Positions 17,249 to 27,272 are shown, counted from the first letter of the stretch. The stretch is 64,000 nt of DNA from Enterobacter asburiae (GCF_021440515.1 NZ_JAKCMV010000036.1:1-64000); one strand, 5' to 3'. The notes: generated by a model not told the origin, from the sequence alone. Numbers and translations: made by a program.

Positions 17249-19631
17249 ATTGATTCCTGGTTGCGCGCAGCAGCGTTTCCAGCGGATAGACCGCCGCAAT
17301 CACCACCTCATCCTGAATTTTCGCCGCGTTATCCAGTTCGCTCTGAATCGACGCAATCTCTTTGTCATCCAGCGTGCCCTGCCGCGCCACCAGATCGGTC
17401 AGCCTCAGGCCAATCGACGCCAGTTTATCCACCTCCTGAATCACCGGCTTAATCGCTTTGAGCTGATAGTTGCCGTCGCTGAGCGCCAGCGCGTCGCTGG
17501 TATTGTTCTGCCAGCGGTTGAAGATATGACGCAGCGCCTCCGCGCTTTCGTTATCTTCCGCATCGCTCACCAGCCGCGACGCCCACTTGTTCATCTGCCG
17601 CACGGTGCTGCTCTCGGCGTTAAGCGCGTCGGCGAGGCGGTTTAACGGCTCAAACTGATGGTAATTGCCGGCCTGGAACTTGAGGTGCTGGCGGGTGTAA
17701 TACTGCGCCGGCTCCAGCGCCTGGGCGAGGATTTGCAGCGGCAGCGTGTCGCCGTTATTCGCCAGACGGGTGAAATAGGCCTGCTGCTGGCTATGCTGCT
17801 CCAGCCCCACGGAGACCGTGGTCCAGACGTCCATCGCCTGCAAGCGGGTGTACATGTTGTCGATATCGTTCACGTCCTGCGCCGACCACAGCCGCTCCGC
17901 GACCGCAAATGCGCGCGGCCAGAGTTTGATATCCAGCACCGGCGCAACCACGTTTTCGGCCCACAGGGCGGCCTCACCTCCCAGCAGATTTGCCTGCTGC
18001 GCGGCATCGGGCACCACGGGTGCAATCCCCTTCGGTACCGCATCAAGCGGCTTGCCGCTGACCGGATAGCGGGCGTTGCCCACCAGGAAATAGCCGCTCA
18101 GGGCGTTGTCGGACACCGTGACCACCGGGCGGGTTTCGCCCATCCAGGTGTCGACGGTGAAGGTCACCTGGTCGTCGCTGCGCCATTCAATATCCTTAAC
18201 GGCGCGGCGCGATTTCCCGGCGAAATCGATAAACCCGCGCCAGCCGGACTCGCCCTTAACCAGCGTAAAGCTTCCCTCCACCGGCTTGCCCTTCAGGCGC
18301 GGCATGGAGAAGGCCCAGGTCTGGGCGCTGTCGCTGTCGCCGATCGCATCCACGTTGTTTAAGCCTTCAGGCACGATTTCGTTGCGGTAGTGGTAGGCCG
18401 TGGACTGGGGCTGATCGAGGTAAAAGCCCGTGGAGAGGATCCCTTTGTAGCCCTGCTGCGCCACCTGTCCCAGCGCGTCCTGCCCCTGCCAGGACTGGAT
18501 CAGAATGCTTTTTAGCAGATCCGGATGGAAGATTTCGTCCCAGCCGACCATCTGGCGGCGGTGTTTTTCGAGGATCGTTTCCAGCCTGCGGTTGAAGTAA
18601 GCCTGCAACGCGTGGCTGTCCGCAAGCTTGTTGTCGCGCATAAACTGCTGGATCGCCGGGTTCGCTTTCCACTGGCTGTCGTCGACCTCATCCCCGCCGA
18701 TATGCAGGTAGGGATCGGGGAAGATCGCCGCCAGCTCACCGACCATCGCGTCGGCAAAGGCGTAGGTCGCGTCTTTAGTCGGATCCAGCACCGGCTTCAG
18801 CACGCCCCAGTGGCGCTCCATTTCGTACGGCCCCGGCGCGCTCATCAGCTCCGGGTACGCCACCGCAATGGCCGAGGCGTGCCCCGGCATGTCGATTTCC
18901 GGCACCACGCGAATGCCGCGCGCGGTGGCGTAGCGCACAACCTCGCGCATCTGCTCCGGGGTGTAGAACAGGCCGTCGCTCGCAAGCTGGGTCAGCTTTG
19001 GATAGCGCGCCGAGGCAAAACGCCAGCCCTGATCGTCGGTCAGATGCCAGTGCAGAACGTTAAGCTTGGCGGCGGCCATGCCATCAATCTGGCGCTTGAT
19101 GTCTTCCAGCGGCACGAAGTGGCGTGCAGAGTCGAGCAGCAGCCCGCGCCACGGGAAGCGCGGCGCGTCCTGAATCGTGACCCAGGGCACCGAGGTGTTT
19201 TCCGCACCGTTCTGAACAAGCTGGAGCAGGGTTTCCATGCCCCGCAGCGCGCCGAAGCGGGTATTGGCAGAGAGGTTTACGCCGCTGGCGTCCAACGTGA
19301 GCGTGTAGCTTTCGTCGCTGTCCGGCATGGGCTGCGGCTTCACTTTTTTGGCAACGGTAATGCGGATGGTCGGTTTATCCGGCGTCGCGCTCTGCGGCTT
19401 GAGCGTCCAGCCGGTTTGCAGCGCGAGGCGCTGGCGCAGGCGGGTAACCGCATCGCCCAGATCGTCGCCGCTGACGCTGACGGAGATGTCGTCAGTGAGC
19501 ACCAGCGCACCCTGCGCGGCAGGACGTTCAACCTTTGCAGGCCAGGGCATTAACGGGAGATCGCCAGCGGGTGCCGCCAGCGCGGAGGTGCCGAGCAGGA
19601 GCCCGGCGGTTAAGAGGCTGTACCGTAACAT
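17247..19631 (-). CDS. Secreted beta-N-acetylhexosaminidase, GH20
   Basis: 794 residues. A 19-residue signal peptide ends at SALA. A GH20b N-domain (about 30-155) precedes the catalytic barrel with RGLLLDSARHF, LHWHLTDDQGWR and the catalytic pair Asp314-Glu315 in HIGGDEVDDSQW. An insertion (about 440-520) and a helical C-terminal region follow. It removes terminal GlcNAc from chitooligosaccharides in the periplasm or outside. The convergent gbpA gene suggests joint chitin use. E. coli K-12 has no equivalent here. Confidence 0.93.
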   Translation of the reverse strand: MLRYSLLTAGLLLGTSALAAPAGDLPLMPWPAKVERPAAQGALVLTDDISVSVSGDDLGDAVTRLRQRLALQTGWTLKPQSATPDKPTIRITVAKKVKPQPMPDSDESYTLTLDASGVNLSANTRFGALRGMETLLQLVQNGAENTSVPWVTIQDAPRFPWRGLLLDSARHFVPLEDIKRQIDGMAAAKLNVLHWHLTDDQGWRFASARYPKLTQLASDGLFYTPEQMREVVRYATARGIRVVPEIDMPGHASAIAVAYPELMSAPGPYEMERHWGVLKPVLDPTKDATYAFADAMVGELAAIFPDPYLHIGGDEVDDSQWKANPAIQQFMRDNKLADSHALQAYFNRRLETILEKHRRQMVGWDEIFHPDLLKSILIQSWQGQDALGQVAQQGYKGILSTGFYLDQPQSTAYHYRNEIVPEGLNNVDAIGDSDSAQTWAFSMPRLKGKPVEGSFTLVKGESGWRGFIDFAGKSRRAVKDIEWRSDDQVTFTVDTWMGETRPVVTVSDNALSGYFLVGNARYPVSGKPLDAVPKGIAPVVPDAAQQANLLGGEAALWAENVVAPVLDIKLWPRAFAVAERLWSAQDVNDIDNMYTRLQAMDVWTTVSVGLEQHSQQQAYFTRLANNGDTLPLQILAQALEPAQYYTRQHLKFQAGNYHQFEPLNRLADALNAESSTVRQMNKWASRLVSDAEDNESAEALRHIFNRWQNNTSDALALSDGNYQLKAIKPVIQEVDKLASIGLRLTDLVARQGTLDDKEIASIQSELDNAAKIQDEVVIAAVYPLETLLRATRNQ

Positions 19632-19753
19632 GAATGTTCCTTATTTGACGGGCCGAAAAAAGGCAAAACATTCTGTTAACATGCGCTCAATTTGTCGTCA
19701 AGCGAATGGCATGACGGAGATCACAGGTTGTTGAATTTGAGAGGAAACGTATC

Positions 19754-19831
19754 CCCTCACCCCGGCCCTCTCCCCAAAGGGGCGAGGGGGTAATCGTTCC
19801 CTCTCCCTTTGGGAGAGGGTTAGGGTGAGGG
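19754..19831. repeat. CCCTCACCC-type intergenic repeat, double, copy 3
   Basis: Two hairpin units in tandem (CCCTCACCCCGGCCCTCTCC..., then CCCTCTCCCTTTGGGAGAGG ending in TTAGGGTGAGGG) lie between mgtA and the hexosaminidase gene. Outer arms are complementary to each other. Confidence 0.8.
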
Positions 19832-19837
19832 TATGTT

Positions 19838-22555
19838 TTACTGCCATCCATACCGGCGGGCATAAAACCCTTTCACCATCTGGGTCAGCACCATGTAGCC
19901 CGCGAGGATCGCCACCAGCCACGGGAAGTAGCTGAGCGGCAGCGCCTGGAGTTGCAGGTAGCTTGCCAGCGGCGAGAACGGCAGCGCGATCCCGAGCGCC
20001 ATCACGATGCCGGTCATGACGATCAGCGGCCACGCGGCGCGGCTCTGGATAAACGGAATACGACGGGTGCGGATCATGTGCACAATCAGCGTTTGCGACA
20101 GCAGCCCCACCACGAACCAGCCGGACTGGAACAGGGTCTGGTGCTCCGGCGTGTTGGCGTGGAACACAAACCACATCAGGCAGAAGGTCAGGATGTCAAA
20201 GATCGAGCTGATCGGCCCAAAGAACAGCATAAAGCGCCCAAGATCTGCCGGGTTCCAGTGCTGCGGCTTCTGGATCTGTTCGTCGTCGACGTTATCAAAC
20301 GGGATCGCCACCTGAGAGACATCGTACATCAGGTTCTGGATCAGCAGATGCAGCGGCAGCATCGGCAGGAACGGCAGGAACGGCAGAAACGCGCTCGCCA
20401 CCAGCACGCTGAAGACGTTACCGAAGTTGGAGCTGGCGGTCATTTTGATGTACTTGAGCATGTTGGCGAAGGTGCGACGCCCTTCGATCACGCCCTCTTC
20501 CAGCACCATCAGGCTCTTTTCCAGCAGGATGATATCCGCCGCTTCACGGGCGATATCCACCGCGCCGTCCACGGAAATACCAATATCCGCCGCGCGCAGT
20601 GCGGGCGCATCGTTGATACCGTCGCCCATAAAGCCCACCACGTGCCCCTCACGGCGCAGCAGGGTGACAATGCGCTCTTTATGCATCGGCGTCAGGCGGG
20701 CAAACAGCGTGGTGCGCCGGGCAAGCGCCGCCAGCTCGTCGTCGGAAAGGTGTTCAATGTCGCTGCCCACCACCACGTCGCCCGCGTCCAGCCCCACTTC
20801 ATGACACACTTTGGCCGCCACCAGCTCGCTGTCGCCGGTGAGGATTTTGACCGTAATGCCGTTCGCCTTCAGCGCCTTCAGCGCCGGGGCGGTGGTTTCT
20901 TTCGGCGGATCGAGGAACGCGATGTACCCTTCGAGGATCAGATCGGATTCGTCGATGCGCTGATAGTCCCCCTCACGCGCAGGCAGGAATTTGCTGGCGA
21001 CCGCGACCACGCGCAGCCCCTGGCGGTTGAGGTTATCGGTGACGCGCTTGATGCGGCGCAGCATAGCGTCGTCCAGCGGGACGATGTCACCGTTGTACCG
21101 CACCTGGGTAGAGACATTGAGGATCTCCTGTAACGCCCCTTTGCAGATTAGCTGGTGAACGTCCGGCTGTTCGCTGACCACCACGGACATGCGGCGGCGC
21201 TCAAAATCAAACGGGATTTCGTCCACCTTCTGCCAGCGGCCGGAGAGCGTGCGGGCCGACTCTTCGTCTACCCCTTCCAGCACCGCCACGTCGAGCAGGT
21301 TTTTCAGCCCGGTCTGGTAGTGGCTGTTCAGCCAGGCGCAGTGCAGCACGCGGTCGCTGGTTTCCCCGGCGATATCCGTGTGGTTCTCCAGCACGATTTT
21401 ATCCTGGGTCAGGGTGCCGGTTTTATCGGTGCAGAGAATGTCCATCGCGCCAAAGTTCTGAATGGCGTCGAGATGTTTGACGATCACCTTTTGCTTAGAG
21501 AGTTTGACCGCCCCGCGCGCCAGCGTGGAGGTGACGATCATCGGCAGCATCTCCGGCGTTAACCCCACGGCCACGGAGAGCGCAAACAGCGCCGCTTCCC
21601 ACCAGTCGCCTTTGGTGTAGCCGTTGATCAGCAGCACAATTGGCGTCATCACCATCATAAAGCGGATCAGCAGCATACTGACGCGGCCAATGCCTTTCTG
21701 GAACGCGTTCGGCTCGCTTTCCTGCTCCGTCACGCGCCCGGCCAGCTGTCCAAACCAGGTGTTACCCCCGGTAGCCATGACGATCGCCTGCGCCGTGCCG
21801 CTCACCACGTTGGTGCCCATAAAGCACAGGGTATCGCACTCAAGCGGGTTCACCTGCTGCGGGTCGCGGCTGCGGGCGACCTTTTCTACCGGCAGCGATT
21901 CCCCGGTCAGCGATGCCTGCGCCACGAACAGATCGCGGGCCTGAATAATGCGTAAATCCGCCGGGATCATATCCCCGGCCGCCAGCTTCACCAGATCGCC
22001 CGGCACCAGCTGGTCGATAGGCAGCTCAAGCCAGGCGTTTTCCCCCAGATCGTTAATCACGCGCGAGACCGTGGCGGTGTTGCTGACCATCGCTTTCAGC
22101 GCGTCCGCCGCTTTGGTCGAGCGGGCCTCCTGGATAAAGTTCAGCAGGGTTGAGATCCCCACCATCAGGGCGATAACCCCTGCGGCGAACAGATCTTCGG
22201 TGGAATAGGAGATAATGCCCAGCACCGTCAGCAGCAGGTTGAAGGGATTGCGATAGCAGATCCACAAATGTACCCACCAGGGGGCCGGTTTATGTGCCGG
22301 GATGCGATTGCTGCCCGCTCTGGCGCGGATTTTTTCAACCTCTGCTGCGTTCAGCCCTTCGGGATGGCCGCCGAACGCGCGCCAGACTTCGTTTTCATCC
22401 ATTGCCGCCACGTTCAGGCAGCGTTCGGTCAGCGAGGCGGGAATGGCCGCGCTGCTCAGGTTTTTGCCGTCAGGCATAGGGTCACGCCGCACAAGACGGT
22501 GTGGCAGGTGGCGGTTCAGCTGAGCAAACAGCTGGCGGGTAATATTTTTCAGCAT
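19838..22555 (-). CDS. mgtA: Magnesium-importing P-type ATPase
   Basis: 905 residues. P3B-type ATPase that brings Mg2+ into the cell. The phosphorylation motif DKTGTLTQDK, TGES in the actuator domain, MGDGINDAPALRAADIG and about ten membrane segments are present. The second of two nearby ATGs (22555) is chosen because GGAGGA lies 6 bases before it; the first (22561) is too close to it. Upstream are a leader peptide gene and a PhoP box, as for E. coli and Salmonella mgtA. Confidence 0.95.
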   Translation of the reverse strand: MLKNITRQLFAQLNRHLPHRLVRRDPMPDGKNLSSAAIPASLTERCLNVAAMDENEVWRAFGGHPEGLNAAEVEKIRARAGSNRIPAHKPAPWWVHLWICYRNPFNLLLTVLGIISYSTEDLFAAGVIALMVGISTLLNFIQEARSTKAADALKAMVSNTATVSRVINDLGENAWLELPIDQLVPGDLVKLAAGDMIPADLRIIQARDLFVAQASLTGESLPVEKVARSRDPQQVNPLECDTLCFMGTNVVSGTAQAIVMATGGNTWFGQLAGRVTEQESEPNAFQKGIGRVSMLLIRFMMVMTPIVLLINGYTKGDWWEAALFALSVAVGLTPEMLPMIVTSTLARGAVKLSKQKVIVKHLDAIQNFGAMDILCTDKTGTLTQDKIVLENHTDIAGETSDRVLHCAWLNSHYQTGLKNLLDVAVLEGVDEESARTLSGRWQKVDEIPFDFERRRMSVVVSEQPDVHQLICKGALQEILNVSTQVRYNGDIVPLDDAMLRRIKRVTDNLNRQGLRVVAVASKFLPAREGDYQRIDESDLILEGYIAFLDPPKETTAPALKALKANGITVKILTGDSELVAAKVCHEVGLDAGDVVVGSDIEHLSDDELAALARRTTLFARLTPMHKERIVTLLRREGHVVGFMGDGINDAPALRAADIGISVDGAVDIAREAADIILLEKSLMVLEEGVIEGRRTFANMLKYIKMTASSNFGNVFSVLVASAFLPFLPFLPMLPLHLLIQNLMYDVSQVAIPFDNVDDEQIQKPQHWNPADLGRFMLFFGPISSIFDILTFCLMWFVFHANTPEHQTLFQSGWFVVGLLSQTLIVHMIRTRRIPFIQSRAAWPLIVMTGIVMALGIALPFSPLASYLQLQALPLSYFPWLVAILAGYMVLTQMVKGFYARRYGWQ

Positions 22556-22695
22556 AGTCATTCCTCCGCATCCGCCAGGGCGGACGCAGCATTTCCTTCA
22601 GGCGTGGCAACGCCGTACCTGAGAGGCACTCAATTTTTCAAGCAGGAACGTCTGGACGTTACTGCCTCACGCCGGTGAGACAGCAACAGGCTGGC

Positions 22696-22749
22696 TTACC
22701 GGATAGAAGGGGTTCTCCCGTTCAGGAGAGGTGTGGGATCGGGATCCAT
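22696..22749 (-). CDS. mgtL: mgtA leader peptide MgtL
   Basis: A 17-residue peptide, MDPDPTPLLNGRTPSIR, preceded by CCGGAGGCTTA. It keeps the Pro-rich, acidic first half of MgtL of E. coli and Salmonella (17 residues, starting M-E/D-P-D/E-P-T-P-L-P), while the second half differs. In the known system slow translation of the Asp/Pro codons at low Mg2+ or low proline changes the leader RNA structure and lets RNA polymerase into mgtA. The position, about 140 bases before mgtA in a leader of about 260 bases, matches. Confidence 0.88.
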   Translation of the reverse strand: MDPDPTPLLNGRTPSIR

Positions 22750-22828
22750 TAAGCCTCCGGTAAGTAAAAGTCAGTGTCGCCGCGCAGTATACGGATTTAA
22801 CCGTACCGTTTATGACGAATCGGGCGTT

Positions 22829-22864
22829 ATCATAACCCCGGGCAAATAAACCGAACGTAAACCA
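22829..22864 (-). promoter_or_regulatory. PhoP box and promoter of mgtA
   Basis: On the - strand TGGTTTA-CGTTC-GGTTTA (22847-22864) is a perfect PhoP direct repeat. A TATGAT -10 (22829-22834) lies 12 bases downstream, the standard distance for PhoP-activated promoters. Transcription should begin near 22822. Confidence 0.9.
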
Positions 22865-22889
22865 GACTTTGCCCATAGCGAAATCGCTT

Positions 22890-23016
22890 TATACACGTCA
22901 TCCTTTAAGCTGCCCCTGCGTTGGCTGCGTCTGCTCACCCCAGTCACTTACTCGAGTAAGCTCCTGGGGATTCTCAGACTTGCCGCCTTGATGCAACTCG
23001 AATGATTTTGTGTATA
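22890..23016. repeat. ERIC element, 127 bp
   Basis: Full-length ERIC unit. The core CTCACCCCAGTCACTTACTC and CTCCTGGGGATTCTC are the classical primer sites, and the ends are TATAC and TGTATA. It lies between the mgtA promoter and treR, ending about 50 bases before the treR start, and may carry part of the treR promoter. Confidence 0.92.
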
Positions 23017-23065
23017 AGGTATTGGGCTCAATTGACCACTTTGTCGTTGTCACAGGGAATACAAC

Positions 23066-24013
23066 ATGCAAAACCGCCTTACGATTAAAGACATCGCGCG
23101 TTTAAGCGGCGTGGGGAAATCCACCGTGTCGCGCGTGCTGAATAACGAAAGCGGGGTCAGCGAGCGCACGCGGGAACGCGTCGAGGCGGTCATGAATCAG
23201 CACGGTTTTTCCCCTTCCCGCTCCGCGCGCGCGATGCGTGGGCAGAGCGACAAAGTGGTGGCGATTATCGTGTCGCGTCTGGATTCCCTCTCAGAAAACC
23301 TGGCCGTTCAGACCATGCTGCCCGCCTTTTACGAGCAGGGTTACGATCCGATCATGATGGAGAGCCAGTTCTCGCCGCAGATGGTGGAAGAGCACCTGGG
23401 CATGTTACAGCGCCGCAATATCGACGGCGTGGTGCTGTTTGGTTTTACCGGCCTGAAAGAAGAGATGCTCAAGCCCTGGAAGCCGTCGCTGGTGCTGCTG
23501 GCGCGCGATGCGAAAGGCTTCGCCTCCGTCTGTTACGACGACGAAGGGGCGATTATTACCCTGATGCAGCGCCTGTACGATAAAGGGCATCGTCACATCA
23601 GCTATCTTGGCGTGCCGCACGCGGACGTCACCACCGGCAAACGCCGTCACGAAGCCTATCTGGCGTTTTGTAAACAGCATAACCTGCCCGCCGTGGCCTC
23701 GCTGCCCGGGCTGGGCATGAAGCAGGGTTATGAACAGGTCGCCAGCGTCCTCACCCCACAAACCACCGCGCTGGTCTGCGCCACCGATACGCTGGCGCTT
23801 GGCGCGAGCAAGTATTTACAGGAACAGCGCATCGACAGCCTCCAGATTGCAAGCGTCGGTAGCACGCCGTTGATGAAATTCCTGCACCCGGAAATCATCG
23901 CCGTCGATCCGGGCTACGCCGAGTCGGGCCGTCAGGCCGCCACGCAGCTTATCGAGCAGATTAACGGCCGCGCAGAGCCGCGCCAGATAGTGATCCCCGC
24001 CCACCTCTCTTAA
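23066..24013 (+). CDS. treR: Trehalose operon repressor TreR
   Basis: 315 residues, LacI family. The N-terminal HTH IKDIARLSGVGKSTVSRVLN is complete and is followed by a periplasmic-binding-protein-like domain. In E. coli trehalose-6-phosphate relieves repression of treBC. It lies 122 bases upstream of treB, whose leader holds a matching operator. Length equals E. coli TreR. Confidence 0.96.
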   Translation: MQNRLTIKDIARLSGVGKSTVSRVLNNESGVSERTRERVEAVMNQHGFSPSRSARAMRGQSDKVVAIIVSRLDSLSENLAVQTMLPAFYEQGYDPIMMESQFSPQMVEEHLGMLQRRNIDGVVLFGFTGLKEEMLKPWKPSLVLLARDAKGFASVCYDDEGAIITLMQRLYDKGHRHISYLGVPHADVTTGKRRHEAYLAFCKQHNLPAVASLPGLGMKQGYEQVASVLTPQTTALVCATDTLALGASKYLQEQRIDSLQIASVGSTPLMKFLHPEIIAVDPGYAESGRQAATQLIEQINGRAEPRQIVIPAHLS

Positions 24014-24030
24014 CCCTCAAAAGCGGATTA

Positions 24031-24063
24031 TTGTGATCCTCGCCCGATTTCGGGAACGTTCCC
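24031..24063 (+). promoter_or_regulatory. TreR operator with CRP half-site upstream of treB
   Basis: GGGAACGTTCCC (24052-24063) is a perfect palindrome and matches the operator of E. coli treB. TTGTGATC at about 24031-24038 is a CRP half-site at a suitable distance upstream; its second half is weak. Confidence 0.85.
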
Positions 24064-24135
24064 ATTTTCGCCGTTACGCTGAAGGAGTAGGCTTGCGCTC
24101 AGGTCATAACCCCTATCAATCAGTCATGAGGTTTC

Positions 24136-25557
24136 ATGATGAGTAAAGTCAGACAAGAAGATATCGACCAGCTGATCGTGCTGGTCGGCGGGCGCGAAAA
24201 CATTGCTACCGTCAGCCACTGCATTACCCGCCTGCGCTTTGTGCTTAACGATCCGGCCAAAGCCAATCCGAAGGCCATTGAAGAGCTGAAAATGGTAAAA
24301 GGCTGCTTCACCAACGCCGGGCAGTTCCAGGTGGTGATTGGTACCGAAGTGGGCGATTACTATCAGGCTCTGCTGGCGACAACCGGGCACTCTTCTGCCA
24401 ATAAAGAGCAGGCGAAGAAGGCCGCGCGCCAGAATATGAAGTGGCACGAGCAGCTGATCTCCCACTTCGCGGAAATCTTCTTCCCGCTCCTGCCTGCGCT
24501 GATCAGCGGGGGCCTGATTCTGGGCTTCCGTAACGTGATTGGCGACGTGCCGATGAGCGACGGCAAAACCCTGGCGCAGATGTACCCGGCGCTGCAAAGC
24601 ATCTACGACTTCCTGTGGCTGATTGGCGAAGCCATCTTCTTTTACCTGCCTGTTGGCATCTGCTGGTCGGCGGTGCGCAAGATGGGCGGCACGCCGATTC
24701 TGGGTATCGTACTCGGCATTACGCTGGTCTCTCCGCAGTTAATGAACGCTTACTTACTTGGGCAACAGGTGCCGGAGGTCTGGAACTTCGGCCTGTTTAC
24801 CATCGCCAAAGTGGGCTATCAGGCGCAGGTTATTCCGGCGCTGCTGGCGGGTCTGGCGCTGGGCTTTATCGAAACGCGCCTGAAGCGCATCGTGCCGGAT
24901 TACCTCTATCTGGTGGTGGTGCCGGTCTGCTCCCTGATTATTGCCGTGTTCCTTGCCCACGCCTTTATCGGCCCGTTTGGCCGCATGATTGGCGACGGCG
25001 TGGCCTACGCGGTGCGTCACCTGATGACCGGCAGTTTCGCGCCAATCGGTGCCGCGCTCTTTGGCTTCCTGTATGCGCCGCTGGTGATCACCGGCGTGCA
25101 TCAGACCACCCTGGCGATTGATATGCAGATGATCCAGAGCCTCGGCGGCACGCCGGTCTGGCCGATTATTGCCCTCTCCAACATCGCTCAGGCGGCGGCG
25201 GTGACCGGCATTATCATCGTCAGCCGTAAGCATAACGAGCGTGAAATCTCCGTCCCCGCGGCCATCTCCGCCTACCTCGGCGTGACCGAACCGGCGATGT
25301 ACGGCATCAACCTGAAATACCGCTTCCCGATGCTGTGCGCGATGATTGGCTCCGGGCTGGCGGGTCTGATTTGCGGCCTGAGCGGGGTAATGGCGAACGG
25401 TATTGGCGTCGGCGGCCTGCCGGGCATCCTCTCCATCCAGCCCGCGTTCTGGCAGGTGTTTGCCATGGCCATGGCGGTCGCGATTATCGTGCCAATGATA
25501 CTGACCACCGTGGTTTACCAGCGTAAATTCCGCCAGGGCACGCTTCAGATCGTTTAA
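24136..25557 (+). CDS. treB: Trehalose PTS EIIBC component
   Basis: 473 residues. It imports trehalose and phosphorylates it to trehalose-6-phosphate. The IIB domain has the phosphorylated Cys29 in SHCITRLRF; the IIC domain (about 105-465) has about ten membrane helices and GVHQTTLAIDMQM. There is no IIA domain, so EIIA-Glc must serve, as in E. coli. An ATG at codon 2 is an alternative start. Confidence 0.97.
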   Translation: MMSKVRQEDIDQLIVLVGGRENIATVSHCITRLRFVLNDPAKANPKAIEELKMVKGCFTNAGQFQVVIGTEVGDYYQALLATTGHSSANKEQAKKAARQNMKWHEQLISHFAEIFFPLLPALISGGLILGFRNVIGDVPMSDGKTLAQMYPALQSIYDFLWLIGEAIFFYLPVGICWSAVRKMGGTPILGIVLGITLVSPQLMNAYLLGQQVPEVWNFGLFTIAKVGYQAQVIPALLAGLALGFIETRLKRIVPDYLYLVVVPVCSLIIAVFLAHAFIGPFGRMIGDGVAYAVRHLMTGSFAPIGAALFGFLYAPLVITGVHQTTLAIDMQMIQSLGGTPVWPIIALSNIAQAAAVTGIIIVSRKHNEREISVPAAISAYLGVTEPAMYGINLKYRFPMLCAMIGSGLAGLICGLSGVMANGIGVGGLPGILSIQPAFWQVFAMAMAVAIIVPMILTTVVYQRKFRQGTLQIV

Positions 25558-25607
25558 CTTCACTTTCGGGGCGCAGTTGCGCCCCTTCGCATTTGCAGGA
25601 ACTCACT

Positions 25608-27263
25608 ATGAACACGCTTCCCCACTGGTGGCAAAACGGCGTCATCTACCAGATTTACCCAAAAAGCTTTCAGGACACCACCGGCTGCGGCACGGGGGAT
25701 TTACGCGGGGTCACCCAGCGCCTCGACTACCTGAAAACCCTCGGCGTTGACGCCATCTGGCTGACCCCGTTCTACATCTCCCCGCAGGTGGATAACGGCT
25801 ACGACGTGGCGAACTACACCGCCATCGATCCGGCCTACGGCACGCTGGACGATTTTGACCATCTGGTGGCCCAGGCGCACGAGCGCGGCATCCGCATCGT
25901 GCTGGATATGGTGCTGAACCATACCTCCACCCAGCACGCGTGGTTCCGCGAATCGCTGAAAAAAGAGAGCCCGTATCGCCAGTTCTATATCTGGCGCGAC
26001 GGCACGCCGGACGCGCTGCCGAACAACTGGCTCTCCAAGTTTGGCGGCAACGCCTGGCGCTGGGACGCGTGCAGCGAGCAGTATTATCTGCATCTCTTCG
26101 CCCCCGAGCAGGCGGATCTCAACTGGGAAAACCCGGACGTGCGCACCGAGCTGAAAAAGGTGTGCGAGTTCTGGGCCGATCGCGGCGTGGACGGCCTGCG
26201 TCTGGACGTGATTAACCTGATTTCGAAAAATCAGGATTTCCCGAACGACGAGATCGGCGACGGCCGTCGCTTCTATACCGACGGGCCGCGCGTGCACGAG
26301 TATTTGCAGGAGATGAGCCGCGACGTGTTTATCCCGCGTAACCTGATGACGGTGGGCGAGATGTCCTCGACCTCATTAGAGAACTGCCAGCAGTACGCGG
26401 CGCTGGACGGGCGCGAGCTATCGATGACCTTTAACTTCCACCATCTGAAGGTGGATTACCCCGGCGGGCTGAAATGGACGAAGGCGCGACCCGACTTCGT
26501 GGCGCTGAAAACCCTGTTCAGCCACTGGCAGCAGGGGATGCACAACACGGCGTGGAACGCGCTGTTCTGGTGTAACCACGACCAGCCGCGCATCGTGTCG
26601 CGCTTTGGCGACGAGGGCGAGTATCGCGTCCCCTCAGCGAAAATGCTGGCGATGGTGCTGCACGGCATGCAGGGCACGCCCTATATCTATCAGGGCGAAG
26701 AGCTGGGGATGACCAACCCGCACTTCGGTCAGATCACCGATTATCGCGACGTGGAGAGCCTGAATATGTTCCACGAGCTGCGCGCCGCAGGCCGTGAAGC
26801 GGACGAGCTGCTGGGTATTCTCGCCAGCAAATCCCGCGACAACAGCCGCACGCCGATGCAGTGGGACGCCACGCCAAACGCGGGCTTTACCGCGGGCGAG
26901 CCGTGGATCGGGCTTTGCGATAACTACCCGGAGATCAACGCCAGCGCGGCGCTGAGCGATCCGGACTCGGTCTTCTACACCTATCAGGCGCTGATTGCCC
27001 TGCGCAAAACGCAGCCGGTGCTGACGTGGGGGGATTATCAGGATCTGCTGCCCGACCACCCGGCGCTGTGGTGCTACCGTCGTCAATGGCAGGGGCAGAC
27101 CCTGATTGTGGCGGCCAACCTCAGCCGCGAGTGCCACTCATGGCAGCCAGACGCCCCCGACGGCGAGTGGCAGGTATTAATGAGCAACTACGCGGAAACC
27201 GCCAACGCGCCGCAGGCGATGACGCTGCGCCCGTTTGAGGCCGTCTGGTGGCTTCAGTCGTAA
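25608..27263 (+). CDS. treC: Trehalose-6-phosphate hydrolase
   Basis: 551 residues, GH13. It splits trehalose-6-phosphate to glucose and glucose-6-phosphate. The catalytic Asp in GLRLDVINLIS, the acid/base Glu in VGEMSSTS and NHDQPRIVSRFG are present. The ATG at 25608 follows GCAGGAACTCACT and is 50 bases after treB. The length is that of E. coli TreC. Confidence 0.97.
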   Translation: MNTLPHWWQNGVIYQIYPKSFQDTTGCGTGDLRGVTQRLDYLKTLGVDAIWLTPFYISPQVDNGYDVANYTAIDPAYGTLDDFDHLVAQAHERGIRIVLDMVLNHTSTQHAWFRESLKKESPYRQFYIWRDGTPDALPNNWLSKFGGNAWRWDACSEQYYLHLFAPEQADLNWENPDVRTELKKVCEFWADRGVDGLRLDVINLISKNQDFPNDEIGDGRRFYTDGPRVHEYLQEMSRDVFIPRNLMTVGEMSSTSLENCQQYAALDGRELSMTFNFHHLKVDYPGGLKWTKARPDFVALKTLFSHWQQGMHNTAWNALFWCNHDQPRIVSRFGDEGEYRVPSAKMLAMVLHGMQGTPYIYQGEELGMTNPHFGQITDYRDVESLNMFHELRAAGREADELLGILASKSRDNSRTPMQWDATPNAGFTAGEPWIGLCDNYPEINASAALSDPDSVFYTYQALIALRKTQPVLTWGDYQDLLPDHPALWCYRRQWQGQTLIVAANLSRECHSWQPDAPDGEWQVLMSNYAETANAPQAMTLRPFEAVWWLQS

Positions 27264-27272
27264 ATCCATAAG

